Source: Geobacillus thermocatenulatus
Lineage (GTDB): Bacteria > Bacillota > Bacilli > Bacillales > Anoxybacillaceae
Direction of reading: 5' to 3'
Length of the DNA: 64,000 nt
Assembly (NCBI RefSeq): GCF_002217655.1
Contig: NZ_NEWK01000001.1
Span: 878,001-942,000 of the forward strand
Positions 53,802 through 63,759 of this stretch are shown here, piece after piece (position 1 is the first letter of the stretch; the number at the start of each line of letters is the position of its first letter). The notes under the pieces are model-generated. The model was not told the origin of the DNA. It ran no database searches and worked only from the letters and a program-made list of their open reading frames with translations. A program made the position numbers and the translations under genes.

Positions 53802-55526
53802 ATGAGCGTCCATAAAAAAGAGGTCATCCGCCTGCTTGAGACAATTGCGTTGTATATGGAGATTAAAGGGGAAAACCCGTTTAAGGTAAACGCCTTCCGC
53901 AAAGCGGCGAACGCCTTGGAAACGGATGAGCGGAGCCTCGCGGAAATTGGCGATTTCACCGCCATTCCCGGCATCGGCAAAAGCACAGCGGCGATCATCA
54001 CCGAGTTTGTCGAAACCGGTTCATCATCGGTGCTTGAGGAATTAAAACGCGACATTCCGGAAACGCTTCTTTCCTTGCTTAAGATCCCGGGGCTTGGCGG
54101 CAAAAAAATCGCCAAGCTGCATCAGGAGCTTGGCATTGTTGATATGGACGGATTGAAAGAAGCGTGCTTGGCCGGGAAAGTGCGAGCGCTTCCCGGTTTT
54201 GGCGCGAAAACGGAAGAAAAGCTGCTGGCGGCGATCGAAGAGGCGGCCAAACGCCCTGAGCGGCTGCCGCTCGCCCGGGTGTTCGCGATCGCGGCGGACA
54301 TTGAGCGCCAGCTCGCTTGTTTGGATGGCGTCATCCGCTTCTCGCGGGCCGGCAGTTTGCGGCGCGTAAACGAAACGGTGAAAGATTTGGATTATGTCAT
54401 CGCCACCGAACGTCCGGCTGCGGTGCGCGACGGGCTTCTTCGTTTTGAACGCATCCGCAGGGTGATCGCCGCTGGGGAGACGAAAGTGTCGCTTCTGCTT
54501 GGCTATGACGATGATGTGGCCGTCGACTTTCGGCTGGTCAGCGAGGCGCAATTCGCGACCGCGCTTCATCATTTTACCGGATCGAAGGAGCATAACGTGC
54601 GCATGCGCCAACTCGCCAAAGAGCGCGGCGAGAAAATCAGCGAATACGGCGTGGAAGATGAAGCGGCAGGCAAGGTGAAAACGTTCCCGGATGAAGCGGC
54701 GTTTTACGCCCATTTTGGATTGCCGTACATTCCACCGGAGCTGCGTGAAGACGGAACAGAAGTCGAGCGCTACTCGGACCGATATCCGCTTGTCCGCTTT
54801 GAAGACATTCAAGGCGATTTGCATATGCATTCGGCGTGGAGCGACGGGGCGTGTTCCCTTGCGGAGCTCGCTGAGGCGTGCCGCCGCCGCGGCTACCGGT
54901 ATATCGCCATCACCGATCATTCGCAATTTTTGAAAGTCGCCAACGGTTTGACGCCTGACCGATTGCGGCGCCAGCGCGAGGAAATCGAACGGCTGAACGC
55001 CCGCTATTCCGATTTTACCATCCTCGCCGGCATCGAGATGGATATTTTGCCGGACGGGACGCTCGATTACGACGATGACGTGCTCAAGGAGCTTGATTTT
55101 GTCATCGCCGCCATTCACTCTGCGTTCAAACAGCCGCGCGAGACGATCATGAAACGGCTTGAGGCGGCGCTTCGCCATCCGTATGTCGATGTCATCGCCC
55201 ACCCGACCGGAAGGCTCATCGGCCAGCGCGACGGCTATGACGTCGATATCGAGCGGCTCATGGAACTCGCGGCGGAGACGAACACGGTGCTTGAGTTAAA
55301 CGCCAACCCAAACCGGCTCGACTTGTCGGCGGCCTACGTGAAAAAAGCCGAGGAAGCGGGGGCGTATATTGCCATTAACACGGACGCGCACCATTTGGAC
55401 ATGCTTGATGATATGGCCATCGGCGTAGCGACGGCACGGAAAGGCTGGATCAAGAGCGAAACGGTCATCAACACATGGCCGCTTGACAAGCTGCGGCAGT
55501 TTTTGCGCGACAAACGAACGAAATGA
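53802..55526 (+). CDS. polX: Bacterial family X DNA polymerase PolX with PHP domain
   Basis: Gap-filling repair polymerase. 574 residues: N-terminal 8-kDa and helix-hairpin-helix segments ([49 protein letters not shown]), the nucleotidyltransferase palm ([32 protein letters not shown]), then a PHP domain with metal-binding [34 protein letters not shown] and NTDAHH, which gives 3'-5' exonuclease and AP-endonuclease activity in B. subtilis. ATG 53802 after GGAGGGACGGGG. Confidence 0.95.
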   Translation: MSVHKKEVIRLLETIALYMEIKGENPFKVNAFRKAANALETDERSLAEIGDFTAIPGIGKSTAAIITEFVETGSSSVLEELKRDIPETLLSLLKIPGLGGKKIAKLHQELGIVDMDGLKEACLAGKVRALPGFGAKTEEKLLAAIEEAAKRPERLPLARVFAIAADIERQLACLDGVIRFSRAGSLRRVNETVKDLDYVIATERPAAVRDGLLRFERIRRVIAAGETKVSLLLGYDDDVAVDFRLVSEAQFATALHHFTGSKEHNVRMRQLAKERGEKISEYGVEDEAAGKVKTFPDEAAFYAHFGLPYIPPELREDGTEVERYSDRYPLVRFEDIQGDLHMHSAWSDGACSLAELAEACRRRGYRYIAITDHSQFLKVANGLTPDRLRRQREEIERLNARYSDFTILAGIEMDILPDGTLDYDDDVLKELDFVIAAIHSAFKQPRETIMKRLEAALRHPYVDVIAHPTGRLIGQRDGYDVDIERLMELAAETNTVLELNANPNRLDLSAAYVKKAEEAGAYIAINTDAHHLDMLDDMAIGVATARKGWIKSETVINTWPLDKLRQFLRDKRTK

Positions 55527-55546
55527 ATGAGCTGGGGGTCAGATAC

Positions 55547-57901
55547 GTGCAACGAAAAGTGCTTCACACCTTGGAGTTTGACAAAGTGAAAGAGCAGTTG
55601 GCCGAGCATGCGTCCTCGCCGCTCGGTTTGGAAAAAATCAACGCGCTCATGCCGTCATCCGATTTGGAGGAGGTGGCCGCTTGGCTTGACGAAACGGATG
55701 AAGCCGCCGCTGTTTTGCGGCTTGCTGGCTATGCGCCGCTTGACGGAGCGGTGGACATTCGCCCACATTTGAAACGGGCGGCGATCGGCGGCGCGCTCAG
55801 TCCGCTTGAGCTGCTCGAGGTGGCGGCGACGGCCGCGGCGAGCCGGCAGATGAAACGGCTGATTATGGATCTTTATGAAGAGCACGGGGGATTGGACCGT
55901 CTGTCCACTTATGCCGATGAGCTTGTGGAGGCGCCGATGCTTGAACATGACATTCGCCGCTCGATCGACGACCATGGCGAAGTGCTCGATGCCGCAAGCG
56001 ACCGCCTTCGTTCGCTCCGCGGGCAAATTCGGTCAGTGGAAGCGCGCATCCGAGAGAAACTTGAGAGCATTATTCGCTCGCCGTCGGCGCAAAAGCGGCT
56101 GTCGGACGCCATCATTACGATCCGCAATGACCGATATGTCATCCCCGTGAAACAAGAGTATCGCGGCGCTTACGGCGGCATCGTCCACGACCAGTCGGCG
56201 TCCGGGACGACGCTGTTTATCGAGCCGCAGGCGGTCGTCGAGTTGAACAACGCCTTGCGCGAGGCGCGGGCGAAAGAAAAGCAAGAAATCGAACGCATTT
56301 TGCGCGAACTTTCGGCAAAAGTCGCTGAGCAGGCCGAGCCGCTTGCGCGGGCGGTTGAGTCGCTTGCGGCGCTTGATTTTGCGTTTGCCAAGGCGAAATA
56401 CGCCCGCCGGCTGCAAGCCGCGAAGCCAGCGGTCAATAGCCGAGGCTATCTTCGTTTTGTGCAAGCCCGCCATCCACTGCTGGATCAAGAAAAGGCGGTG
56501 CCCAATGACATTGAACTCGGCGGCGACTATACGACGATCGTCATCACCGGGCCGAACACCGGCGGGAAAACGGTGACGTTGAAAACGGTCGGCCTGTTGA
56601 CATTAATGGCGCAAGCCGGGCTGTTCATCCCGGCGGTCGACGGGTCGGAAGCGGCGGTGTTCCGTTCCGTGTTCGCCGATATCGGCGACGAACAGTCGAT
56701 CGAACAAAGCTTGAGCACGTTCTCGTCCCATATGGTCAATATCGTCGACATTTTGCGCCATGTCGATGGCCAAAGCCTTGTGCTGTTTGATGAGCTTGGC
56801 GCTGGCACCGATCCGCAGGAAGGGGCGGCGCTCGCCATCGCCATCTTGGATGAAGTGCATGGGCGCGGAGCGCGGACGGTGGCGACGACGCATTATCCGG
56901 AGTTGAAAGCGTACGGCTACAACCGCCCCGGTGTCGTGAATGCGAGCGTCGAGTTTGACACCGAAACGCTCCGCCCGACGTATAAACTGTTGATCGGCAT
57001 CCCCGGCCGCAGCAACGCCTTTGACATCTCGCGCCGCCTTGGGCTTGATGAACGCATCATTGAGCGGGCGAAAGCGCAAGTGAGCGCGGAAAGCCATAAC
57101 GTCGAAAACATGATCGCGTCGCTTGAACGAAGCAAAAAGCAAGCGGAGGAAGATGAAGCGCGGGCGCGGGCGGCGCTGGAGGAGGCTGAGCGTCTGCGCG
57201 CCGAGTGGGAGCAAAAGCTCGAAGCGCTGGAGGAGGAAAAAGAAGAGCGGCTTGCTGAAGCGGCGAAGCAGGCAACGGACATCATCCGCGCCGCTGAGCG
57301 CGAAGCTGAGCGGATCATTCAAGAGTTGCGCCGCTTGCAAAAAGAAAAGCAGGCGGAAGTGAAAGAGCATGAGCTCGTCGAGGCGAAACAGCGGCTCGCT
57401 GCTGCGCTGCCGAAAGTGGAGAAGCGAAAAAAAGCGAAAAAGGCTGCCGCACGTCATGTGTTCCAGCCGGGTGATGAAGTGAAGGTGACGAGCCTCAACC
57501 AAAAAGGCTACTTGATCGAAAAAGTGTCGGACGACGAATGGCAAGTGCAGCTTGGCATTTTAAAAATGAAAATTCATGAGCGTGATTTGGAATATATCGG
57601 CAGTGCGCCGGCGAAAGAAGTGACGCCGATTGCGACGGTGAAAGGCAAGGACGCCCATGTGAGCCTCGAGCTTGACTTGCGCGGCGAACGGTACGAAGAC
57701 GCTCTCCTTCGGCTTGAGAAGTACTTGGATGATGCTGTGCTCGCTGGCTATGCGCGTGTTTCGATCATTCACGGCAAAGGAACGGGCGCGCTCCGCCAAG
57801 GAGTGCAGCAGTTTTTGAAGCAGCATCGGGCGGTGAAAAGCTTCCGATTTGGTGAGGCGAATGAAGGCGGCACTGGGGTGACGATCGTGGAACTGAAATG
57901 A
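55547..57901 (+). CDS. mutS2: MutS2, ribosome-rescue/recombination ATPase with Smr domain
   Basis: 784 residues. Lacks the MutS mismatch-binding domain; begins with the clamp/lever region ([18 protein letters not shown]). ABC-type ATPase with Walker [14 protein letters not shown], signature [10 protein letters not shown] and Walker [19 protein letters not shown], a long coiled coil (about 510-620), and a C-terminal Smr nuclease domain [20 protein letters not shown] ... [14 protein letters not shown]. In B. subtilis it acts on collided ribosomes and limits recombination. I prefer GTG 55547 (GGGGGTC upstream, length as in B. subtilis); ATG 55523 overlaps the polX stop and would add 8 residues. 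Confidence 0.94.
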   Translation: MQRKVLHTLEFDKVKEQLAEHASSPLGLEKINALMPSSDLEEVAAWLDETDEAAAVLRLAGYAPLDGAVDIRPHLKRAAIGGALSPLELLEVAATAAASRQMKRLIMDLYEEHGGLDRLSTYADELVEAPMLEHDIRRSIDDHGEVLDAASDRLRSLRGQIRSVEARIREKLESIIRSPSAQKRLSDAIITIRNDRYVIPVKQEYRGAYGGIVHDQSASGTTLFIEPQAVVELNNALREARAKEKQEIERILRELSAKVAEQAEPLARAVESLAALDFAFAKAKYARRLQAAKPAVNSRGYLRFVQARHPLLDQEKAVPNDIELGGDYTTIVITGPNTGGKTVTLKTVGLLTLMAQAGLFIPAVDGSEAAVFRSVFADIGDEQSIEQSLSTFSSHMVNIVDILRHVDGQSLVLFDELGAGTDPQEGAALAIAILDEVHGRGARTVATTHYPELKAYGYNRPGVVNASVEFDTETLRPTYKLLIGIPGRSNAFDISRRLGLDERIIERAKAQVSAESHNVENMIASLERSKKQAEEDEARARAALEEAERLRAEWEQKLEALEEEKEERLAEAAKQATDIIRAAEREAERIIQELRRLQKEKQAEVKEHELVEAKQRLAAALPKVEKRKKAKKAAARHVFQPGDEVKVTSLNQKGYLIEKVSDDEWQVQLGILKMKIHERDLEYIGSAPAKEVTPIATVKGKDAHVSLELDLRGERYEDALLRLEKYLDDAVLAGYARVSIIHGKGTGALRQGVQQFLKQHRAVKSFRFGEANEGGTGVTIVELK

Positions 57902-57915
57902 TGGGGGCGATGGCA

Positions 57916-58323
57916 ATGGCGTCGTTTTGGGAGCACGACATGGTGAAAACGGCGGCCAATTTCAGCGTCGCCGTGCTGTGCATCGTCGTCTTTTTAGCCG
58001 TATTTGAATTAGTGACGAAATACAAAAACTGGGAAGAGATTCGCAAAGGAAATGTGGCGGTAGCGATGGCAACCGGCGGAAAGATTTTTGGCATTGCCAA
58101 CATTTTCCGCTATGCGCTCGCCCGCCATGAATCGCTGCCGTCGATGATCGGCTGGGGGCTGTACGGGTTTTTGCTTCTGCTTGCGGCGTACTTTATTTAT
58201 GAATTTTTGACGCCGAAGTTTAATATTGACGATGAAATCGCCCGCGACAACCGGGCGGTCGGCTTTATTTCGCTGTCCATTTCCGTCGGTTTGTCGTTTG
58301 TCATCGGCGAAGGGATTCAGTAA
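57916..58323 (+). CDS. yshE: DUF350 membrane protein YshE
   Basis: About 135 residues, four hydrophobic segments (ANFSVAVLCIVVFLAVFELV, GKIFGIANIFRYAL, IGWGLYGFLLLLAAYFIYEFL, VGFISLSISVGLSFVIG) and the DUF350 hallmark of a basic loop and an acidic D-x-E-x2-R-D-N-x-A (DDEIARDNRAVG). Function unknown. Several possible starts (57901, 57910, 57916); 57916 fits GGGGGCG best. Follows mutS2 in B. subtilis too. Confidence 0.85.
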   Translation: MASFWEHDMVKTAANFSVAVLCIVVFLAVFELVTKYKNWEEIRKGNVAVAMATGGKIFGIANIFRYALARHESLPSMIGWGLYGFLLLLAAYFIYEFLTPKFNIDDEIARDNRAVGFISLSISVGLSFVIGEGIQ

Positions 58324-58336
58324 AGGGGAACAACGA

Positions 58337-58501
58337 ATGAACGCAGTAGTCAAATGGTTGTTGATCGCAGTCGGACTGCTTTTGATCGCCGGCATCGTCT
58401 ATATGGCGGTGCGCAACCGATCGGTTGATGTGTTGGCGAAAATCTTGTTTGTCATTTGCGCGTGCTTTTTCTTCATTGGTTTGGTGTACTGGTTTTGGTG
58501 A
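58337..58501 (+). CDS. Small two-helix membrane protein
   Basis: 54 residues: VKWLLIAVGLLLIAGIVYMAV, a basic turn RNRSVDVL, and KILFVICACFFFIGLVYWFW. ATG 58337 behind AAAGGGGAAC, 13 bp after yshE, probably cotranscribed with it. No family recognised; the strong ribosome site and terminator directly after the stop support it. Confidence 0.7.
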   Translation: MNAVVKWLLIAVGLLLIAGIVYMAVRNRSVDVLAKILFVICACFFFIGLVYWFW

Positions 58502-58528
58502 CGTCTCGCTCAGGCGAGGCGTTTTTTT
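58502..58528 (+). terminator. Terminator of the zapA to yshE cluster
   Basis: CGTCTCGC pairs with GCGAGGCG (one G-U), followed by seven Ts. Confidence 0.9.
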
Positions 58529-58578
58529 GATGAAAAATTACAAAAAGTGAAATAAAATAGAAACAAGGAGGGATGCAT

Positions 58579-60279
58579 ATGGAAAAACCGTGGCTCGCTC
58601 ATTATCCGCCGTCCATTCCTGCTACGCTCGACTATCCAAAGAAAACGCTTTCCGACTATTTGCGGGAGACGGCGGAACAATTCGGAGACCATGAGGCGAT
58701 CGACTTTTTGGGCAAAACGATGACGTTTCGCGATTTGTACGAGCAGGCTTTGACGTTCGCGCATTATTTGCGGACGATCGGATTGAAAAAAGGGGATCGG
58801 GTGGCGGTGATGCTGCCAAACTGCCCGCAGGCGGTGATCAGCTACTATGGGACGCTCCTAGCCGGCGGCATCGTCGTGCAGACGAATCCGCTTTACACCG
58901 AGTATGAGCTTGAATACCAGCTGAACGACAGCGGCGCCTCGGTGCTCGTGACGATGGATCTTTTGTATCCAAAGACGGAAAAGGTGAAAGGGAGGACGCC
59001 GGTCAAACATTGGATTGTCACGAGAATGCAAGATTATTTGCCCACGGTGAAGAAATGGCTGTATCCGTTTGTGCAGCGGAAGCAAAACATGCCGATTGTC
59101 CGCATTGCGGAAAGCGAAACTGTTCATCTGTTCCGCACGATCATGAGCCGCAAAGAAACGGCGCCGATCGGGGTGGACATCGATCCGGTGGAAGATGTGG
59201 CGCTGCTGCAATATACAGGCGGCACGACGGGGCATCCGAAAGCCGCCATGTTGACGCATCGCAATTTGATCGCCAATACGCTCATGTGCGCTCATTGGGT
59301 GTATAAATGCGAAAAAGGGAAAGAAACAGTGCTCGGTGTGCTTCCGTTTTTCCACGTGTACGGCATGACGACAGTGATGAATTTATCTGTCATGATGGCG
59401 AGCAAAATGGTGCTGCTCCCGCGCTTTGATGTCAAGCAAACATTAAAAGCAATCGAGCGCACCCGGCCGACGATGTTTCCTGGCGCGCCGACGATGTATA
59501 TCGCTTTGTTGAATGAGCCCGACTTGGCCAAATATGATTTATCCTCGATCAACGTCTGCATCAGCGGCTCCGCTCCGTTGCCGGTTGAGGTGCAGGAGCA
59601 GTTTGAACGGGTGACGGGCGGAAAATTGATTGAAGGATATGGGTTGACCGAGGCGTCCCCTGTCACCCACAGCAACTTCCTTTGGGACGGGGAGCGGGTG
59701 AAAGGAAGCATCGGCGTTCCGTGGCCGGATACGGACGCGAAAATCGTTTCCTTGGAAACGGGTGAGGAAGCAAAGCCGGGCGAGCGTGGAGAACTCGTCG
59801 TGCGTGGGCCGCAAGTGATGAAAGGCTATTGGAACCGTCCGGAGGAGACCGAGCAAGTGCTGCGCGACGGTTGGCTGTATACAGGTGACATCGGCTATAT
59901 GGATGAGAGGGGGTATTTTTATATCGTCGACCGCAAGAAAGATGTCATTATCGCCGGCGGTTACAACATTTACCCGCGTGAAGTCGAAGAAGCGCTGTAC
60001 GAACACCCGAAAGTGCAGGAAGCGGCCGTGATCGGCGTTCCGGACCCGTACCGCGGCGAGACGGTGAAAGCGTTCGTCGTGTTAAAGCCGGGGGAGATGT
60101 GCAGCGAACAGGAGCTTGACGCGTTTATGCGCCAGCGCCTGGCTGCTTACAAAGTGCCGCGCATCTACGAGTTCCGCAGCGAACTGCCGAAGACGGCGGT
60201 TGGCAAAATTTTGCGCCGCGTATTGGTGGAGGAAGAGAAAAAGAAGCTTGACAAATCGGCAGAATTGCCCATAAAATGA
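58579..60279 (+). CDS. lcfA: Long-chain fatty acid-CoA ligase
   Basis: Activates fatty acids for beta-oxidation (ATP, CoA to acyl-CoA). 566 residues of the ANL superfamily: AMP-binding YTGGTTGHPKAAMLTHRNL, VLPFFHVYGMT, SGSAPLPVEVQEQFE, EGYGLTEASPVTH, hinge DGWLYTGDIGYMDERGYFYIVDRKKDVI and the catalytic Lys in LPKTAVGKILRR. ATG 58579 is 7 bases after AAGGAGG; ATG 58573 is too close. First gene of the FadR-type degradation cluster. No clear FadR site lies upstream. Confidence 0.95.
   Translation: MEKPWLAHYPPSIPATLDYPKKTLSDYLRETAEQFGDHEAIDFLGKTMTFRDLYEQALTFAHYLRTIGLKKGDRVAVMLPNCPQAVISYYGTLLAGGIVVQTNPLYTEYELEYQLNDSGASVLVTMDLLYPKTEKVKGRTPVKHWIVTRMQDYLPTVKKWLYPFVQRKQNMPIVRIAESETVHLFRTIMSRKETAPIGVDIDPVEDVALLQYTGGTTGHPKAAMLTHRNLIANTLMCAHWVYKCEKGKETVLGVLPFFHVYGMTTVMNLSVMMASKMVLLPRFDVKQTLKAIERTRPTMFPGAPTMYIALLNEPDLAKYDLSSINVCISGSAPLPVEVQEQFERVTGGKLIEGYGLTEASPVTHSNFLWDGERVKGSIGVPWPDTDAKIVSLETGEEAKPGERGELVVRGPQVMKGYWNRPEETEQVLRDGWLYTGDIGYMDERGYFYIVDRKKDVIIAGGYNIYPREVEEALYEHPKVQEAAVIGVPDPYRGETVKAFVVLKPGEMCSEQELDAFMRQRLAAYKVPRIYEFRSELPKTAVGKILRRVLVEEEKKKLDKSAELPIK
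60248..60277 (+). promoter_or_regulatory. Internal promoter for fadR, inside lcfA
   Basis: TTGACA, 18 bases, TAAAAT within the last codons of lcfA; transcription would start near 60284, at the FadR operator. Confidence 0.65.
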
Positions 60280-60284
60280 AAATA

Positions 60285-60302
60285 TGAATGATGATTCATT
60301 CA
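60285..60302. promoter_or_regulatory. FadR (YsiA) operator
   Basis: TGAATGATGATTCATTCA matches the B. subtilis FadR consensus TGAATGAMTANTCATTCA as I remember it in almost every position and is a near-perfect palindrome. It overlaps the predicted transcription start of fadR. Confidence 0.85.
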
Positions 60303-60338
60303 TTTTGTGGATGGAACGTGAGAAAGGGAGAATCTATA

Positions 60339-60926
60339 TTGCGGAGGGAAAAGCCGAAGTTTAAGCAAATCATTGACGCTGCCGTCGTCGTCATCGCCGA
60401 GCACGGCTACCATCAGGCGCAAGTGTCGAAAATCGCCAAGCAGGCCGGCGTCGCCGACGGCACGATCTATCTTTATTTTAAAAACAAAGAGGATATTTTA
60501 ATTTCGCTTTTTCAGGAAAAGATGGGGGCGTTCATCGAGAAAATTGAACAAGAGACAGAAGGAATTTCAAGCCCCTTAGAGAAATTGTATGTGTTGGTGA
60601 AGACTCATTTTTCCGCCCTCGCCGCCGATCCGCATATGGCGGTCGTGACGCAGCTTGAGCTGCGCCAGTCGAACAAAGAGCTGCGTCATCGAATCAATGA
60701 GGTGCTGAAAGGATATTTACGACTCATCGACCGCATCATCATGGAGGGAATGGAAAAAGGGGAGTTTCGCCAAGATTTAGACGTCCGGCTCACCCGGCAA
60801 ATGATTTTCGGCACCTTGGACGAAACCGTGACGACGTGGGTGATGAACGAGCAAAAGTATGACTTGGCTGCCCTCGCCGAACCGGTGTACGAACTGCTCG
60901 TCAAAGGGTGTGCCGCCGGGCGTTAG
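60339..60926 (+). CDS. fadR: TetR-family repressor FadR of fatty acid degradation
   Basis: 195 residues, long-chain acyl-CoA-responsive repressor of beta-oxidation genes. N-terminal HTH IIDAAVVVIAEHGYHQAQVSKIAKQAGVADGTIYLYFKNKEDIL, ligand domain with VVTQLELRQSNKELRHRINEVLKGYL and MIFGTLDETVTTWVMNEQKYDL, all as in B. subtilis FadR. TTG 60339 with AGGGAG 8 bases upstream; the ATGs before it lie in the operator. Preceded by its own operator and promoter. Confidence 0.94.
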   Translation: MRREKPKFKQIIDAAVVVIAEHGYHQAQVSKIAKQAGVADGTIYLYFKNKEDILISLFQEKMGAFIEKIEQETEGISSPLEKLYVLVKTHFSALAADPHMAVVTQLELRQSNKELRHRINEVLKGYLRLIDRIIMEGMEKGEFRQDLDVRLTRQMIFGTLDETVTTWVMNEQKYDLAALAEPVYELLVKGCAAGR

Positions 60927-60951
60927 AACAGGCAGAAAGGGGAGAGGCTTC

Positions 60952-61725
60952 ATGGAGCATTTTCGCATAGCGAAAGAGGAGTTCGTCGCCGTCGTAACGT
61001 TTTCCCGGCCGCCGGCGAACGCTCTTGCATCAGCTGTTTTGAAAGAGCTTTCAACCTTATTGGACGAGCTTGAGACCGACCCGGACGTGCGCGTCGTGCT
61101 GCTTCATGGCGAAGGAAGATTTTTCTCAGCCGGCGCTGACATCAAAGAATTCACGTCCATCGCTTCCGCTGAGGAGGCATCCGACTTGTCGCGCAACGGC
61201 CAGCTCGTGATGGAGCGGATCGAACGCTTTTCCAAACCAGTCATTGCGGCGATTCACGGCGCCGCATTAGGCGGTGGGTTGGAGCTGGCCATGAGCTGCC
61301 ATATCCGCATCGTGGCGGAAAACGCTAAACTCGGCCTTCCGGAGCTGCAGCTTGGCATCATCCCTGGATTTGCCGGCACGCAGCGGCTCATGCGCTACGT
61401 CGGCTTTGGCAAAGCAGCCGAAATGATGTGGACGAGCGAGCCGATCACCGGCGCAGAGGCTGTGCAATGGGGGCTTGCCAACAAGGCGGTGCCGGAAGAG
61501 CGGCTTCTTGACGAGGCCAAAGCGCTGGCGAAAAAGATCGCCGCCAAAAGTCCGCTTTCCGTTCGGGCGGTTATTGAGTTGCTTAACGCCGCCAAGGAAA
61601 AAACGTTCGTTGAGGCCGTGCGCGAGGAAGCGGAATGGTTTGGCCGCGTGTTTGGATCCGAGGATGCAAAAGAAGGCGTGCAGGCGTTTTTGGAAAAACG
61701 GCCGCCCGTCTTTAAAGGGAAATAA
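60952..61725 (+). CDS. fadB: Enoyl-CoA hydratase FadB
   Basis: Hydrates trans-2-enoyl-CoA in beta-oxidation. 257 residues, crotonase fold: oxyanion-hole turns FFSAGADIKEF and IHGAALGGGLELAMSCH, catalytic Glu pair in LGLPELQLGIIPGFAGTQRL. ATG 60952 after AAAGGGGAGAGG; downstream of fadR by 25 bp. Confidence 0.95.
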   Translation: MEHFRIAKEEFVAVVTFSRPPANALASAVLKELSTLLDELETDPDVRVVLLHGEGRFFSAGADIKEFTSIASAEEASDLSRNGQLVMERIERFSKPVIAAIHGAALGGGLELAMSCHIRIVAENAKLGLPELQLGIIPGFAGTQRLMRYVGFGKAAEMMWTSEPITGAEAVQWGLANKAVPEERLLDEAKALAKKIAAKSPLSVRAVIELLNAAKEKTFVEAVREEAEWFGRVFGSEDAKEGVQAFLEKRPPVFKGK

Positions 61726-61789
61726 TCTTTGTCAATATCTGAATGTTGGAATATGAAACAATGTTCAATCAAACCGAGGAGGGAACGAC

Positions 61790-62566
61790 ATGAACATTTT
61801 TGTGTTGATGAAACGCACGTTTGACACGGAAGAAAAAATCTCCATCGTCAACGGCAAGATTAACGAGGAAGGGGCAGAATTCATCATCAATCCGTACGAC
61901 GAATACGCCATTGAAGAAGCGATTCAAGTGCGCGACAAACACGGCGGCGAAGTGACGGTCGTCACCGTCGGCAGCGAAGAGGCGGAAAAAGAACTCCGCA
62001 CAGCGCTCGCCATGGGCTGCGACAAAGCGGTGCTCATCAACATTGACGATGATGTCGAAGAACAAGACCAATATACGACGGCGAAAGTGCTCGCTGAATA
62101 CTTAAAAGACAAAAACCCGGACTTGATTTTAGCCGGCAACGTCGCCATTGACGGCGGCTCCGGCCAAGTCGGCCCGCGCGTCGCCGAACTGCTTGGCATT
62201 CCGTATGTGACGACGATCACGAAGCTCGACATTGCCGACGGCGGCAACGTGACGGTCGTGCGCGACGTCGAGGGGGATGAGGAAATCATCGAAACGTCGC
62301 TGCCGCTCCTTGTCACGGCTCAACAAGGACTGAATGAACCGCGCTATCCGTCGCTGCCGGGCATTATGAAGGCGAAGAAAAAGCCGCTTGACGAGTTAGA
62401 GCTTGACGACCTAGATCTTGATGAAGAGGATGTCGAAGCAAAAACGAAAACGATTGAAGTGTTCTTGCCGCCGAAGCGCGAAGCGGGCAAAATTTTGCAA
62501 GGCGAGATCACCGATCAAGTGAAGGAACTCGTTCAGCTGCTTCGCTCCGAAGCGAAAGTGGTATAA
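61790..62566 (+). CDS. etfB: Electron transfer flavoprotein subunit beta
   Basis: Takes electrons from acyl-CoA dehydrogenase to the respiratory chain; binds AMP. 258 residues: NIFVLMKRTFDTEEKI, ALAMGCDKAVLI, AGNVAIDGGSGQVGPRVAELLGIPYVT, QQGLNEPRYPSLPGIMKAKKKPL (the recognition loop). ATG 61790 after GAGGAGGG. Forms a heterodimer with EtfA encoded next. Confidence 0.96.
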   Translation: MNIFVLMKRTFDTEEKISIVNGKINEEGAEFIINPYDEYAIEEAIQVRDKHGGEVTVVTVGSEEAEKELRTALAMGCDKAVLINIDDDVEEQDQYTTAKVLAEYLKDKNPDLILAGNVAIDGGSGQVGPRVAELLGIPYVTTITKLDIADGGNVTVVRDVEGDEEIIETSLPLLVTAQQGLNEPRYPSLPGIMKAKKKPLDELELDDLDLDEEDVEAKTKTIEVFLPPKREAGKILQGEITDQVKELVQLLRSEAKVV

Positions 62567-62630
62567 GCCGGACCGTCGTCGGCGTTCGGATGAAAAACAA
62601 CGGGGAATCAAAGGATAGGGGGACTGAAAC

Positions 62631-63608
62631 ATGGCACGCAAAGTATTGACATTGGCGGAAGTACGGGACGGATCGCTGCGAAACGTTTCCTTTGAAGCCA
62701 TTGCAGCAGCTAAAACGATCGCCGAAGGCGGGGAAGTCGTCTCGGTGCTTGTCGGCGACCAAGTGCAGGCGCATGCGAATGAACTCATTTTCCGCGGGGC
62801 GGATCGAGTCGTGGTCGTCGAACATCCAAATTTGAAGTTTTATACGTCGGACGGCTATTCGCAAGCGTTAAAAGCAGTCATTGACAAAGAACAGCCGGAA
62901 GGGATCGTCTTCGGCCATACGGCGCTTGGCAAAGACTTGTCGCCGAAGCTCGCCATCAAATTGGATGCGGGCCTTGTGTCCGACGTCATCGCCGTCGAAG
63001 AGGCGGGCGGCAACATCGTTTTCACGCGTCCGATCTACTCCGGAAAAGCGTTTGAAAAGAAAATCGTCACCAATGGCATCATCTTCGCGACCGTGCGTCC
63101 GAACAACATCGCGCCGCTTGAGCGCGACGAGTCGCGCTCAGGCAGCGTGGAAGCGCTCGCCGTCGAGATCAAAGACTTGCGCGCGATTGTCAAAGAGGTC
63201 GTCCGCAAAACGGCGGAAGGCGTCGACTTGACGGAGGCGAAAGTGATCGTTGCCGGCGGCCGCGGCGTCAAAAGCGCCGAAGGCTTTAAGCCGCTCCAAG
63301 AGCTCGCCGAAGTGTTGGGCGGTGCGGTCGGCGCTTCGCGCGGGGCGTGCGATGCCGGCTATTGCGACTACTCGCTGCAAATCGGGCAAACGGGAAAAGT
63401 CGTCACGCCGGACCTTTACATCGCCTGCGGCATCTCAGGCGCCATCCAGCATTTAGCAGGGATGTCCAACTCGAAAGTCATCGTCGCCATTAACAAAGAC
63501 CCGGAAGCCAACATCTTTAAAGTCGCGGACTACGGCATTGTCGGCGATTTGTTCGAAGTCGTTCCGCTCCTCACCGAAGAGTTCAAAAAACTGAAAGTGC
63601 ATTCGTAA
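62631..63608 (+). CDS. etfA: Electron transfer flavoprotein subunit alpha
   Basis: FAD-binding partner of EtfB, 325 residues. C-terminal FAD domain: [69 protein letters not shown] and [25 protein letters not shown] 62631 after GATAGGGGG. Ends the beta-oxidation cluster at a strong terminator; an acyl-CoA dehydrogenase gene is not in the window. Confidence 0.97.
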   Translation: MARKVLTLAEVRDGSLRNVSFEAIAAAKTIAEGGEVVSVLVGDQVQAHANELIFRGADRVVVVEHPNLKFYTSDGYSQALKAVIDKEQPEGIVFGHTALGKDLSPKLAIKLDAGLVSDVIAVEEAGGNIVFTRPIYSGKAFEKKIVTNGIIFATVRPNNIAPLERDESRSGSVEALAVEIKDLRAIVKEVVRKTAEGVDLTEAKVIVAGGRGVKSAEGFKPLQELAEVLGGAVGASRGACDAGYCDYSLQIGQTGKVVTPDLYIACGISGAIQHLAGMSNSKVIVAINKDPEANIFKVADYGIVGDLFEVVPLLTEEFKKLKVHS

Positions 63609-63616
63609 TGAACAAC

Positions 63617-63643
63617 ACGGGCGGCTTGATCCGCCCGTTTTTT
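63617..63643 (+). terminator. Terminator after etfA
   Basis: ACGGGCGG pairs with CCGCCCGT, loop of 6, six Ts. Confidence 0.92.
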
Positions 63644-63713
63644 GACGGATAAATTCCGCGGCAAAAGCGAATAGTAGAAACGAAGCAAAACATTCGCGCC
63701 GACATGCATTCCA

Positions 63714-63722
63714 TGGTATACT
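63714..63722 (+). promoter_or_regulatory. Extended -10 promoter of trxA
   Basis: TGGTATACT, without a convincing -35; start codon 38 bases downstream. Confidence 0.5.
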
Positions 63723-63759
63723 TTGCTTGCAGCATTCAATGAAGATGGGAGGGAATGAC

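Noticed and set aside
61726-61789. Second FadR operator before etfB
   Set aside because: TGAATGTTGG...AACAATGTTCA looks suggestive but the arms are not complementary over enough bases and the spacing does not fit the FadR palindrome.
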